From the NCBI GenBank assembly GCA_947243795.1, contig OX365938.1, forward strand, positions 579,463 to 643,462: a stretch of DNA of 64,000 nt. Direction: 5' to 3'. The position numbers and the translations under genes were made by a program. The notes under the pieces are model-generated. The model was given only the letters and a program-made list of their open reading frames with translations, did not search any database and was not told the DNA's origin. Positions 21,469 through 32,602 of the stretch are shown in pieces. The stretch's first letter is position 1. Every line of letters begins with the position of its first letter. This stretch comes from Saccharomyces uvarum (Eukaryota > Ascomycota > Saccharomycetes > Saccharomycetales > Saccharomycetaceae).

Positions 21469-23274
21469 ATGCTCAATCATCTCAGCCAAGGCTCGGATGA
21501 CTTACAAGACGAGAAACAAGGCGAGTTCCCCGTCGTCGAAGAGGAGAAGAACCAAACCGTCACCTTGAAGGACTCCTATGTCAGTGACGATGTTGCTAAC
21601 TCCACGGAACGCTTCAACTTGTCTCCTTCCCCGGGCGACGATGAGTTCGAGGCCCCCACGGACGAAGAAATGCGGAGTCTGAGGCATGTTGGGGGCAAGA
21701 TCCCCATGAGATGCTGGTTGATCGCGATTGTGGAGCTGTCCGAGAGGTTCTCGTACTACGGTCTTTCTGCCCCATTCCAAAACTACATGGAATACGGGCC
21801 CAACGACACCCCGAAGGGTGTGTTGAGCTTGAACAGTCAAGGTGCCACCGGATTGTCGTACTTCTTCCAGTTCTGGTGCTACGTCACCCCCGTTTTCGGT
21901 GGGTACATCGCCGATACCTTCTGGGGTAAGTACAACACCATCTGTTGCGGTACCGCCATCTACATTGTTGGTATCTTTATTCTGTTTATCACTTCGATTC
22001 CCTCCGTTGGCAACCGAGACAGTGCTCTGGGCGGGTTCATCGCCTCCATTATTCTGATTGGTATTGCCACTGGTATGATCAAAGCCAATCTTTCCGTGCT
22101 GATCGCCGATCAACTGCCCAAGAGAAAGCCCTTCATCAAAGTGTTGAAGTCCGGTGAAAGAGTCATCGAGGACTCTAACATCACCTTGCAAAACGTCTTC
22201 ATGTTCTTCTATTTCATGATCAACGTCGGATCTCTGTCCTTGATGGCCACCACCGAGTTGGAATACCATAAGGGGTTCTGGGCCGCCTACTTATTGCCGT
22301 TCTGTTTCTTCTGGGTTGCTGTCGTCACTTTGGTGTTCGGTAAAAAGCAATACATCCAGAGACCAATCGGTGATAAAGTCGTTGCCAAAAGTTTCAGGGT
22401 CTGCTGGATTTTGACCAAGAACAAATTCGATTTCAACGCTGCCAAGCCTTCTGTTCACCCGGAAAAGGACTTCCCATGGAATGACAAATTCGTGGATGAA
22501 ATCAAAAGAGCTCTCGCTGCTTGTAAAGTCTTCGTCTTCTACCCCATCTATTGGACCCAATACGGTACCATGATTTCCAGTTTTATCACTCAGGCCAGTA
22601 TGATGGAGTTGCATGGCATCCCCAACGATTTTTTACAAGCTTTCGATTCTATTGCCCTGATCATTTTCATCCCGATCTTTGAGAAGTTTATCTATCCTTT
22701 TATCAGAAGATACACTCCATTCAAGCCAATCACAAAGATTTTCTTTGGGTTCATGTTCGGGTCCTTTGCCATGACATGGGCCGCTGTCTTACAAAGTTTC
22801 GTTTACAAGGCCGGACCATGGTATAGTGAGCCCCTAGGCCAGAACACTCCAAACCATGTGCACGTTTGCTGGCAGATTCCCGCATATGTCTTGATTTCCT
22901 TTTCGGAAATTTTTGCCTCCATCACCGGTCTGGAATACGCTTATTCCAAGGCTCCAGCTAATATGAAATCTTTCATCATGTCCATCTTCCTATTGACTAA
23001 TGCCTTCGGTTCCGCCATTGGTTGTGCCTTGTCTCCAGTCACCGTCGATCCTAAATTTACATGGTTATTCACTGGTTTGGCCGTCGCTTGTTTCATTTCC
23101 GGTTGTCTGTTCTGGTACTGCTTTAGAAAGTATAACGACACAGAGGAAGAGATGAATGCTATGGATTACGAAGAAGAAGACGAATTCGATTTAAACCCAA
23201 TTTCCCAACCTAAAGCCGATGACATCGAAATACTAGAACCAATGGGAAGTTTAAAATCAACTACCAAATATTAA
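21469..23274 (+). CDS. PTR2: Di/tripeptide-proton symporter Ptr2
   Basis: Plasma-membrane peptide transporter of the POT/PTR (MFS) family. The 601 residues match the cerevisiae length exactly. An acidic N-terminal cytosolic tail (residues 1-80; Lys-containing, plausible ubiquitination region) is followed by about 12 membrane spans; the PTR signature lies around ELSERFSYYGLSAPFQNY (ExxERFxYYG) and the second around FMFFYFMINVGSL. The C-terminal tail is acidic (DYEEEDEFDLNP). The first half has higher GC and C/G-ending codons than the neighbouring genes, a mild codon-use shift inside the gene. Confidence 0.97.
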   Translation: MLNHLSQGSDDLQDEKQGEFPVVEEEKNQTVTLKDSYVSDDVANSTERFNLSPSPGDDEFEAPTDEEMRSLRHVGGKIPMRCWLIAIVELSERFSYYGLSAPFQNYMEYGPNDTPKGVLSLNSQGATGLSYFFQFWCYVTPVFGGYIADTFWGKYNTICCGTAIYIVGIFILFITSIPSVGNRDSALGGFIASIILIGIATGMIKANLSVLIADQLPKRKPFIKVLKSGERVIEDSNITLQNVFMFFYFMINVGSLSLMATTELEYHKGFWAAYLLPFCFFWVAVVTLVFGKKQYIQRPIGDKVVAKSFRVCWILTKNKFDFNAAKPSVHPEKDFPWNDKFVDEIKRALAACKVFVFYPIYWTQYGTMISSFITQASMMELHGIPNDFLQAFDSIALIIFIPIFEKFIYPFIRRYTPFKPITKIFFGFMFGSFAMTWAAVLQSFVYKAGPWYSEPLGQNTPNHVHVCWQIPAYVLISFSEIFASITGLEYAYSKAPANMKSFIMSIFLLTNAFGSAIGCALSPVTVDPKFTWLFTGLAVACFISGCLFWYCFRKYNDTEEEMNAMDYEEEDEFDLNPISQPKADDIEILEPMGSLKSTTKY

Positions 23275-23752
23275 TAACAAATTTTCCCTACTCTCAATCT
23301 TTTTCTTCCTCTCTCGTTGATGTTAATATTATTATTATACCTCCCTCCTTATATGCATTAGCGGTGTTTTTCTCTACTATTGTCATTCATTTACCCTTCT
23401 ACCCATTGCTACCAAATAAATATCACGGATCTTTATGTAAAAATTAACTGTATAATATTCACTAAATATAAATTCAATTTATCAAAAATACTAAGCTCCT
23501 CATGTATGCTAACTGCATATGGCTCTTTTTTTCTCCCAAATATCCGGTACTCTTCACACTTGGATATTATCAAAAAATGACTTGTTATTATATCTTAATA
23601 TATATTGTATTATAAAACAATTTGCGAAGAGAGGACTATATTAAGATTACCTCACATTTGCAAATTGAATAGAAAAGAAAATATATATGTAGTAAAAAAA
23701 AATCGTAGTGTATACAAACTTTGGACTTGTTGTGGAAATCGTAATAAATCGA
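23275..23752. other. Convergent PTR2/RPL40B 3' region
   Basis: 478 bp of AT-rich DNA between convergent stops, with TATATA/TATGTA-like 3'-processing elements. No gene seen. Confidence 0.6.
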
Positions 23753-24515
<763 letters not shown>

Positions 24516-25562
24516 TTTGAACCTTTAGTGGCTTAATCTCTTGCTGAAAATGAAGTAGTAATCAATACGTACTGTCTTATTTGTGTATTCTGAAATTATG
24601 AGTTGCATACCCATAATACCTAGATGGATGGGTAATGGCTAGTATGGGCGGGATCGTAAGGCGGGCTAACCCATCGTATTGCGGTACCCGAGATTTTGAC
24701 AAGAAAAACTATCAAAAAAAGAAACTATCAAAAAGATATACACCCATACAGCAACAAAATTACAAGGGGCACGGGTGGAAAATGTACTCGAAAATGGCAC
24801 TTGAAAAAAGGTATAACCCCGATGGAAAGAGTGGGCGGCTATTTTATCCTCACATAAACAACTGGGTGAATATATACCAACGAGTGGCGTATAATTGAAG
24901 CTGAAATAATTTTTACACAAGAATGTAGGACCAAGATGTCGTGTGCTACCAGTTTATTAAGGGCGCTTGTTGCTTAGCATTAAAAATGCGAATAATAATT
25001 AAATAGCGAACGGCTACCATATGATGAAGTTTTGACAGAATCAAGTTCATGAAAAATAAATGCAAGATTCGTCTTCACCTTCGGACTATATTGCCTTTGA
25101 ACTCCTTTGATAAAGTTTTTTCGGGTGCCCGTTTAAGCTTGGCAAAACATCAGAGCTTTCATAAAGGAATCGCATGTGTTGTTCTACTCTACTAAGAGTT
25201 CAGAGTACCCCCATTACCAGCAACACGGTGCGTTTTCTGATTTATTTATGGCTCTTCTTATGGCTTAGTGATCCATGCGCAGGGTAACGAGATTTGGTTT
25301 TTTTTGTTTCCTTTTCGTTTCCTTTTTTTAATGAAAACTAGAGTATGTGTACAACAAATGTGAAGTGCATTTCGGAAACAAACATAGTAATAAGTTTAAC
25401 AGAACCATTGAGTTTTGTACCAGGGTTTGTCAGACGAACGAGATTAGAAAAGTGACTGATCTATATTTCTTCCTTCGTCTAATTTTTTTCCCTGCGCTGA
25501 TCAGGTGTAACTAATATTTACCGCAGCTACACGAATAATCAGTTCCAACAATTTTCTGCTTA
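24516..25562. promoter_or_regulatory. Divergent RPL40B/MLP1 regulatory region
   Basis: 1.05 kb. A near-perfect Rap1 site ACACCCATACA is at 24740-24750, about 230 bp upstream of the RPL40B start, as in most ribosomal protein gene promoters; T-rich stretches lie on the gene side. An 87-codon frame at 24635-24898 overlaps this promoter and I do not regard it as a gene. Confidence 0.65.
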
Positions 25563-28500
25563 ATGTCTGATCAAAATGCTTCAATGAGAAGCACACAAAA
25601 TGATGAAGACACGGGTGAAAGGCTAAATGCCATTGCCTCTTTTTTTGATTGTTCTTTAGAGCAAGTCAAATCTATTGATAGAGATATCGTAACAAACTTG
25701 AACGATAAACTTTTACAATTCAATGAACTTAAATCTGAAAACTTACAAATCACTGTCTCATTTGATGAATTGAAAACAAACTCTGCGAAAAAAATTAATA
25801 GTTTGAAAACAGAAATGGAGAGTGTTTTAAGGCAAAATGATGAAATCCGAAAAGAAAGGAATGACACCTCTTCAAAATTTGAGTCTGTACAAAGAGAAAA
25901 GACACAGCTATCGAACGAACTGGAGTCAATAAAGAGAAAAGTCAATGATTTGAGTGAAGAGAAAAAGGAAATCCAAAGCAGCCAACAGCGGACTTTGAAA
26001 ATACTTGATGAAAGACTAAAGGAATTAGAAATGGTCAAGGCTGAAAATAACCGCAGTGATAATGAACGCAAAAAATTACGATCTACAATATTGGAATTAG
26101 AAACGAAACAGCAAACTTATATTTCTAATGATCTGAACTCTAAGTCTCAATTAGAAAGAAGAACACAAGAGCTCAATTTACTGCAATCAAATAAAGATTG
26201 GCTGGAAAAGGAATTGTCATCGAAAAATGAACAATACCTTTCATACAGGCAAAAAACAAACACAATAATTTCAGAAATTAGGAATGATCTAAACCGTATA
26301 CGGAATGATTTCCAATTAGAGAAAACAAATAATGACGTCTTGAGGCAAAAAAACAATGAGCTATCAAAAGGTTTACAAGAAAAACTTTTACAGATTAAAA
26401 CTTTATCAGATTCTTTGAATAGCGAAAAACGCGACTTTTCTGCAGAGATTGCTTTGAAACAACGTTTGATAGACCTTTTGGAGTCGCAATTGAATGCAGT
26501 GAAAGAAGAATTGAACAAAACAAGAGAATCAAACCATTCTGACATAACCATAAATGATTCGAAACAACTCATATCTGAAAATGAAAAGTTACTCAAAGAT
26601 TTGCAATTAACGAAAAACAAATTAATACAATGCGAAAACGAGTGCCTTCGCCTATCATCTATCACAGAAGAAGCAGGTAAAGAAGACGAAATCTTGACTT
26701 CTAAATCTAATGGAGACTTCATATTAGTAAAGAAGCAATTAATTAAAGAGAAGCGTGCCAAGGAACATCTTCAAAACCAAATTGAATCATTCATCGTTGA
26801 ATTGGAACATAAAGTACCAATTATCAACTCTTTCAAGGAAAGAACAGACACATTAGAAAACGAATTAAACAATGCTGCATTACTACTGGAACATACATCC
26901 AACGAGAAGAATGCCAAGATTAAGGAATTGAATGTCAAAAACGAAAAACTAGCTGAGTATGAAGACGAAATCCACATCTTGTCCAAACAGCGTCTTGATT
27001 TATGTCGTCAAATTCAATATCTATTAATCACAAATTCAGTATCCAATGACTCTAAGGGACCTTTACGCAAAGAAGAAATCAAATTTATTCAAAACATCTT
27101 ACAAAATGACGATAGCTCCACCACTGAATCAGACTCTCAAAAAATTGTAACGGAAAGATTAGTTGAATTTAGAGATATCACTCAATTACAAGAGAAAAAT
27201 TCAGAATTATTGAGAGTAACTAGAAACTTAGCTGATAAATTAGAGTCAAATGAAAATAAATCTAAAAATTATTTCAAGAAAATCGAAAACAACACCATAA
27301 ATGAGGCTAAAGAAGCGATTATAACCTTACAAAGCCAAAAAGTACAGCTAGAATCAAAAATCCAGGAGCTAGAAAAGGAACGAGAAAAATTCAAGAAGTG
27401 GACTATGGACCAAGAGACTTCACCTAATAACTCGGTAATACAACAATTAACTAAAAATAAAAGGGAGCTAGAATCCGAAACCCAAGATTTGCAAGCCCGT
27501 ATTTCCCAAGTCACCAGAGAATCCATTGAAAATATGTCACTTTTGAATAAGGAAATACAGGATCTATATGATAGCAAAAGTAGCCTATCTATTGAGCTAG
27601 GAAGGGAAAAATCATCTAGGATATTGGCAGAAGAGAGATTTAAATTACTTTCAAATACGCTAGATTTGGCTAAAGCGGAGAACGATCAATTACGCAAGAG
27701 ATCAATTAGTTTACAAAATGCCATCTCAAAACAAGATTCAAAGACTCAGGAAACACTCAATGAGTACGTTTCTTGTAAATCGAAACTAAGTGTAACTGAA
27801 ACAGAATTATCCAATTTGAAGTTAGAGCAAAAACTGAAAATCGAATCAGAAAAAAATCTAAAACAAGAACTAAGTGAACTTTCTTCCGAAAAAAGCAGTT
27901 TACATATAATGGTAACTCAATTGCAAACCCTCCAAAAGGAACGTGAGAACCTATTGGATGAAACTAAAAAATCATGTCAAGACAAAATAAATGTATTAGA
28001 AAATGCTCAAAATGAACTAAAAGCTGAAGCTATTCATAAAGACCAATACATCAAACAATTGGAAGATGATAATGACTCAAAGATTGAATGGTATCAGAAC
28101 AAAATTGAAACTTTGAGGAAAGATCATGAATCTGTCATGAATTCTTTGAATGAAAAGCAAATTGAGGTTGAGAAGTTCCAATATGAAGTCAAGTCTTTAG
28201 AGAAGGAAATCGAAGAAAACAAGATTCGTTTACATACTTACAATGTTTTAGATGAATCCATTAACGATGATTCCTTACGCAGAGAACTAGAAAAGTCGAA
28301 GATCAACTTAACGGATGCTTATTCTCAAATTCAGGAATACAAAAAGCTCTACGAGACTACTGATAAATCTCTACAAGAAATGACTTCCAAACTAGATGAA
28401 TCTAATAAAGAATTTTCTAATCAAATACAAAATTTAACTGATGAAAAGACCAGTTTAGAGGATAAAGTTTCCCTCCTAAAAGAGCAAATGTCCAACTTGA

Positions 28501-31205
28501 ATAATGAATTAGATTTACAAAACCAAGCCATGGAAAAAGAAAAAGCGGAATTCAAGAAAAAAATCTCTATTTTACAAAACAACAACAAAGAAATTGAAGC
28601 AGTTAAAACTGAGTATGAGTCCAAGTTGTCGAAGATTCAAAAGGATCTTGACCAGCAAACTATATATGCTAATACTGCTCAAAATAACTATGAACAGGAA
28701 TTGCAAAAACACGCAGATGTTTCCAAGACTATTAGTGAACTGAGAGAACAATTGCATACTTATAAGGGTCAAGTAGAAACTTTAAACCTAGCGCGTAGCC
28801 AATTTGAAAAAACTCTGAAGGAAAACGAAAACAATTGGAATTCCCAAAAAGAGTCTTTATTAGAACAGCTAGATCTATCCAATTCACGAATCGGAGACCT
28901 CTCATCACAAAATAAACTATTATACGATCAAATTGAATTATACACCACTGCGGGCAATAAACCAACCGATGCAAAAAGTGGATCTACCTTGAATAATGAT
29001 ATTTTGATCACATTACGTCGTGAAAGAGATATTCTCGACACTAAAGTTGCAGTAGCTGAAAGAGATGCTAAAATGCTAAGACAAAAAATATCTTTAATGG
29101 ATGTTGAATTACAAGAAGCTCGTACGAAACTGTGTAATTCAAAGGTAGAAAATGAAAAACGTTCCTTTATCATTCAACAACATGATGAAGTTATGGAAAA
29201 GCTAAATCAATTGAATTTATTAAGGGAAAGCAATACAACGCTGCGTAATGAACTTGAAAATTCCAATAGTAAGAACAAAGAACTTCAATCTGAATTAGAT
29301 CGATTAAGGGATAATATTGCGCCTATTGAATCTGAACTGGGTGCCCTAAAATTTTCCATTCAAGAAAAGGAACAAGAAATCAGACTAACTAAAGAAGAGG
29401 TTCATCGTTGGAAAAAGCGCTCGCAGGATATAATGGAAAAGCATCAACAATTGAGCTCAACTGATTACGAAAAGCTGGAAACTGAGATAGAGAGTTTTAA
29501 GGCACAACTCGACGATAAAACGCAACAGGGTGCTGAGTCTGAGGAAAAATTTAACAGATTAAGAAGGCAAGCTCAAGAAAAATTGAAAGCGTCGAAACTT
29601 TCACAGGACTTATTGATTGAGCAACTAAATGAGTTAAAGGATGCCAAACTTGCATTAGAAAAGTCATTAAACGATGCCAATGCAAGAGTTCAAGAGTTGG
29701 ATGATGCAAAAGCAGCAGAAAATATGAATCAGTTACGTATGATCAAAAAATTACAGGAAGATACAGAAGAGAACTCTAAAGAACTCGAAACAAAGTTGGA
29801 AGAAAACGCAATTTCTTATGACTCTACGGTTAAGAAACTAAATGAAGAAATTGGTATTTTAAAGGAAGAATTAGAAAAGCAAAGGCAAATTCAGCAACAG
29901 TTCCAAGCTGCGGCGGGAACTGAACAAGAAGATTTATCGAAGGTCGTTGAGTCTATGAAAAGATCATTTGAAGAAGACAAAATCAAATTCATTGAAGAAA
30001 AGACCAGAGAAGTTAATCAAAAGATACGAGAGTTCCAAGAGGCTCAAGAAGCCCAAGAAACGGTTACTCAACCAAGCAATATCAATATAGATGAAATAAA
30101 AAAACAATGGGAAGCAGAGCACGACGAAGAAGTCTCGAAAAAGATCCGTGAAGCCGAGGAAGCTCTCAAAAAGCGCATCAGATTACCTACTGAAGAGAAA
30201 ATCAGCAAGATAATTGAACGCAAAAAGGAAGACTTGGAGAAAGAGTTTAACGAAAAAGTGGAGGAAAGGTTAAAGTCGATAAGCCAGTCTGGAAAAATGG
30301 AAGATATATTTCAAAAACAACTGGAGAGTAAGATCCAAGAGAAACAAAAAGAACTAGAGAACGAATACAACAAAAAATTGCAAGAAAAGTTAGGGGAACT
30401 TCCATATTCTGATATCATTTCCTCTGATGATAAAGACAAGTTACGGGCAGATGTTGAGGCCCAATTGAGGGAGGAGTTCAACGATGAATTGCAGAATATA
30501 AAGAAAAAATCCTTTGAAGAAGGCAAACAACAAGCAATGATGAAAACGACACTTTTAGAGAGAAAGCTTGCCAAGATGGAATCCCAACTTTCAGAAACAA
30601 AGCAAGATGTTGATAGCCCTCCCAAACATTTAAACAAAATGCCCAATCCATTGTTAGGGTTACCTAGAAAGATCGAAGAGAATTCTAATTCTTCATATAA
30701 TCCGCTGCTCTCTGGTGAAAAGCTTCTGAAACTAAACTCTAAATCGTCCTCGTCTGGTGGATTTAATCCTTTTACTTCACCATCTCCGAACAAGTCTTTG
30801 CAAAGAGATGAAACTGAAAGAGAGCCTTTGAGCAACGAAACAGACCCACCGACTCATTTAGCACCCAGTTTCAATATTCCTGCCACACAGGGTCTAAATT
30901 CTTCGTCTTCTACATTGTCAACAGATACAAACGATGAGGAACGCACCGTTAATGAGCAGGAAGAAAATAAAGCATTTGATGGAATTGGTCAATTCCAAGA
31001 CAGGAAAGTACAAGAGAAAGGGGAGGACCTCAAAACAGCAAGTGCATCACAAGACGAAACAAAATCCAACAAACGTCCTATTGACGAGGTTGGAGAGTTG
31101 AAGGATGATGACGATGAGATTGACACAGATTCTACGAACGAAACAAAGAAGATCAAGATCGATAATGAACAAGAAAAGGAACAAGAAAAGGAACAAGAAA
31201 AGTAA
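25563..31205 (+). CDS. MLP1: Nuclear basket protein Mlp1 (Tpr homolog)
   Basis: Very long coiled-coil filament protein of the nuclear pore basket, involved in mRNA retention and quality control. The 1880 residues compare with 1875 in cerevisiae. Residues ~50-1650 are nearly continuous heptad-type coiled coil (E/K/Q/L/N-rich, almost no Pro or Cys), with interruptions around 490-520 and 1490-1520. The last ~230 residues are non-helical, Ser/Pro/Asn-rich and acidic, with a basic KSNKRPIDEVG stretch, ending in a short QEKEQEKEQEK repeat. Orthology to MLP1 rather than its paralog MLP2 is by synteny and length. Confidence 0.96.
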   Translation: MSDQNASMRSTQNDEDTGERLNAIASFFDCSLEQVKSIDRDIVTNLNDKLLQFNELKSENLQITVSFDELKTNSAKKINSLKTEMESVLRQNDEIRKERNDTSSKFESVQREKTQLSNELESIKRKVNDLSEEKKEIQSSQQRTLKILDERLKELEMVKAENNRSDNERKKLRSTILELETKQQTYISNDLNSKSQLERRTQELNLLQSNKDWLEKELSSKNEQYLSYRQKTNTIISEIRNDLNRIRNDFQLEKTNNDVLRQKNNELSKGLQEKLLQIKTLSDSLNSEKRDFSAEIALKQRLIDLLESQLNAVKEELNKTRESNHSDITINDSKQLISENEKLLKDLQLTKNKLIQCENECLRLSSITEEAGKEDEILTSKSNGDFILVKKQLIKEKRAKEHLQNQIESFIVELEHKVPIINSFKERTDTLENELNNAALLLEHTSNEKNAKIKELNVKNEKLAEYEDEIHILSKQRLDLCRQIQYLLITNSVSNDSKGPLRKEEIKFIQNILQNDDSSTTESDSQKIVTERLVEFRDITQLQEKNSELLRVTRNLADKLESNENKSKNYFKKIENNTINEAKEAIITLQSQKVQLESKIQELEKEREKFKKWTMDQETSPNNSVIQQLTKNKRELESETQDLQARISQVTRESIENMSLLNKEIQDLYDSKSSLSIELGREKSSRILAEERFKLLSNTLDLAKAENDQLRKRSISLQNAISKQDSKTQETLNEYVSCKSKLSVTETELSNLKLEQKLKIESEKNLKQELSELSSEKSSLHIMVTQLQTLQKERENLLDETKKSCQDKINVLENAQNELKAEAIHKDQYIKQLEDDNDSKIEWYQNKIETLRKDHESVMNSLNEKQIEVEKFQYEVKSLEKEIEENKIRLHTYNVLDESINDDSLRRELEKSKINLTDAYSQIQEYKKLYETTDKSLQEMTSKLDESNKEFSNQIQNLTDEKTSLEDKVSLLKEQMSNLNNELDLQNQAMEKEKAEFKKKISILQNNNKEIEAVKTEYESKLSKIQKDLDQQTIYANTAQNNYEQELQKHADVSKTISELREQLHTYKGQVETLNLARSQFEKTLKENENNWNSQKESLLEQLDLSNSRIGDLSSQNKLLYDQIELYTTAGNKPTDAKSGSTLNNDILITLRRERDILDTKVAVAERDAKMLRQKISLMDVELQEARTKLCNSKVENEKRSFIIQQHDEVMEKLNQLNLLRESNTTLRNELENSNSKNKELQSELDRLRDNIAPIESELGALKFSIQEKEQEIRLTKEEVHRWKKRSQDIMEKHQQLSSTDYEKLETEIESFKAQLDDKTQQGAESEEKFNRLRRQAQEKLKASKLSQDLLIEQLNELKDAKLALEKSLNDANARVQELDDAKAAENMNQLRMIKKLQEDTEENSKELETKLEENAISYDSTVKKLNEEIGILKEELEKQRQIQQQFQAAAGTEQEDLSKVVESMKRSFEEDKIKFIEEKTREVNQKIREFQEAQEAQETVTQPSNINIDEIKKQWEAEHDEEVSKKIREAEEALKKRIRLPTEEKISKIIERKKEDLEKEFNEKVEERLKSISQSGKMEDIFQKQLESKIQEKQKELENEYNKKLQEKLGELPYSDIISSDDKDKLRADVEAQLREEFNDELQNIKKKSFEEGKQQAMMKTTLLERKLAKMESQLSETKQDVDSPPKHLNKMPNPLLGLPRKIEENSNSSYNPLLSGEKLLKLNSKSSSSGGFNPFTSPSPNKSLQRDETEREPLSNETDPPTHLAPSFNIPATQGLNSSSSTLSTDTNDEERTVNEQEENKAFDGIGQFQDRKVQEKGEDLKTASASQDETKSNKRPIDEVGELKDDDDEIDTDSTNETKKIKIDNEQEKEQEKEQEK

Positions 31206-31697
31206 ATGTTAAGGATGAAAATGAAAAAAAAAAAAATGATAGCTCAAGTCCGGAGTGAAGTTTTCATCTTTAAGTGAAAAGGAAAACTCCTCTATGAGGC
31301 ACTCAAGACTATTTGTAATATATGTACAACAACATTCATTTCTTAAAAGTGTATATTGTCTTAGTTAATATGTGGCGATATATCAAAAGGAGGATTTAGA
31401 AGATAATTGCTGATCTCAAGAGAACCGAAGTGGCACTGAGAATGCGAATACCTCTTCAAAATTACGCTTTACATCACGTTTAATTTTGAACCGATATATT
31501 CAAGAAAATAAAATTAGGCTTTACTAAGCTGATCCGGTATTTGCCTAATATTGAAGGGAAGAAAAAGCAGGTCTTCGCGAAGACTTCGGCGATATCATAA
31601 TTTCTCCAAAGTTAAAGCAATGAATATGGAAAAAGAACACTTAATAATTGAGCGCAAAGGTGGAATCAAATGCCAAATAGAGAGGGCAAGGGAACCG
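31206..31697. other. MLP1-PCC1 intergenic region
   Basis: 492 bp between tandem genes. It holds the MLP1 3' end with a 12-base poly-A run near 31225 and the PCC1 promoter. An open frame at 31551 runs into the PCC1 first exon; only its end appears to be coding. Confidence 0.5.
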
Positions 31698-32034
31698 ATG
31701 AAAAGCCAACGAGAAATGCCACTGGATCATACATTGTAAGTTGAACACATTTTCAAGGGAAGGACCTAGCGAGTTTACTAACTATGGAATGTTTCAAAAT
31801 ATCAGAGAATTGAAAATACCGTTTGAAACGGAAAAGCAGGCTAGTATAGCCACTAGGGTGCTTTCTCCAGACCCAATTCTGAAGCCGCAAGACTTCCAAG
31901 CAGACTACAGCTCCGAAAACAATGTCGTGCTTGCCCAGTTCAGAAGCATCGACGACAGGGTGCTCCGAGTGGGCGTTAGCAGTGTTATCGATAGCATCAA
32001 GACCATTATAGAGACCATGGACGAACTATCGTAG
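31698..32034 (+). CDS. PCC1: EKC/KEOPS subunit Pcc1 (spliced)
   Basis: Small subunit of the EKC/KEOPS complex, which makes the tRNA t6A modification and affects telomeres and transcription. Exons 31698-31735 and 31806-32034 join to an 88-residue protein, the cerevisiae length. The 13 residues of exon 1 (MKSQREMPLDHTL) align with the cerevisiae start, and the splice gives ...DHTLELKIPFE, followed by the Pcc1 fold with DDRVLRVGVSSVIDSI. I see no second intron inside this coding part; a 5' UTR intron cannot be excluded. Confidence 0.9.
31736..31805 (+). other. PCC1 intron
   Basis: 70-nt intron: GTAAGT donor at 31736, perfect TACTAAC branch box at 31776-31782, CAG acceptor ending at 31805. Removing it restores the family reading frame, whereas the unspliced frame stops within the donor (TTG TAA). 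Confidence 0.9.
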
Positions 32035-32602
32035 ATAGACAGAAGGAGCTGTGTTCGCATATGTATGTTTATAGACAGCCGGTGCCATAGTGTAATTTAG
32101 GTAGTTTAGTAGCATTCAACATACAGACCGAGCAAGGTCTAATTGCTAATTCTCCTAGGCCTTTGTGCAGAATTGAAATGTTCTTCTGAGCCTCCAAAAG
32201 AAGCAGATGAGGTCTTATTCGCTTTAAATTGGCAGGGTAACGCGGAAAGTTTTGTTAGGAAAGGGTGACGGCGCTTGGCGTTTTTCTTGATAATAAAAGT
32301 CATTTTATGCTCTTGGAGTACGAGATAAGAGAGGTGGAATAAACAACTCATAAGCACGTCATAAACTTTTAAGATCAACATTTAGAGCTTTGGTATTGGC
32401 TTGTCTTTTACAGCTGTTGAATTTGCGATTTTTTGTTAGTTTTTTTTCCCCTAGAATTATAGGAACGACTGTTTTCTTTTCAGTTCCCTTTTTTACTGGT
32501 TCATATTGATCAGAACACTATCGGTCAACGAACAGGCTCTGAATTATAGGCGCGTGTAATTCACGACATAATCAGGCGGAAAGTTACACACATCATTATA
32601 GC
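32035..32602. other. PCC1-ESL2 intergenic region
   Basis: 568 bp containing the PCC1 3' end and ESL2 promoter, with a poly-T run near 32441-32448. No gene or recognised site. Confidence 0.5.

Noticed and set aside
24635-24898. 87-codon frame between RPL40B and MLP1
   Set aside because: It overlaps the Rap1 site and promoter of RPL40B and shows no family resemblance.
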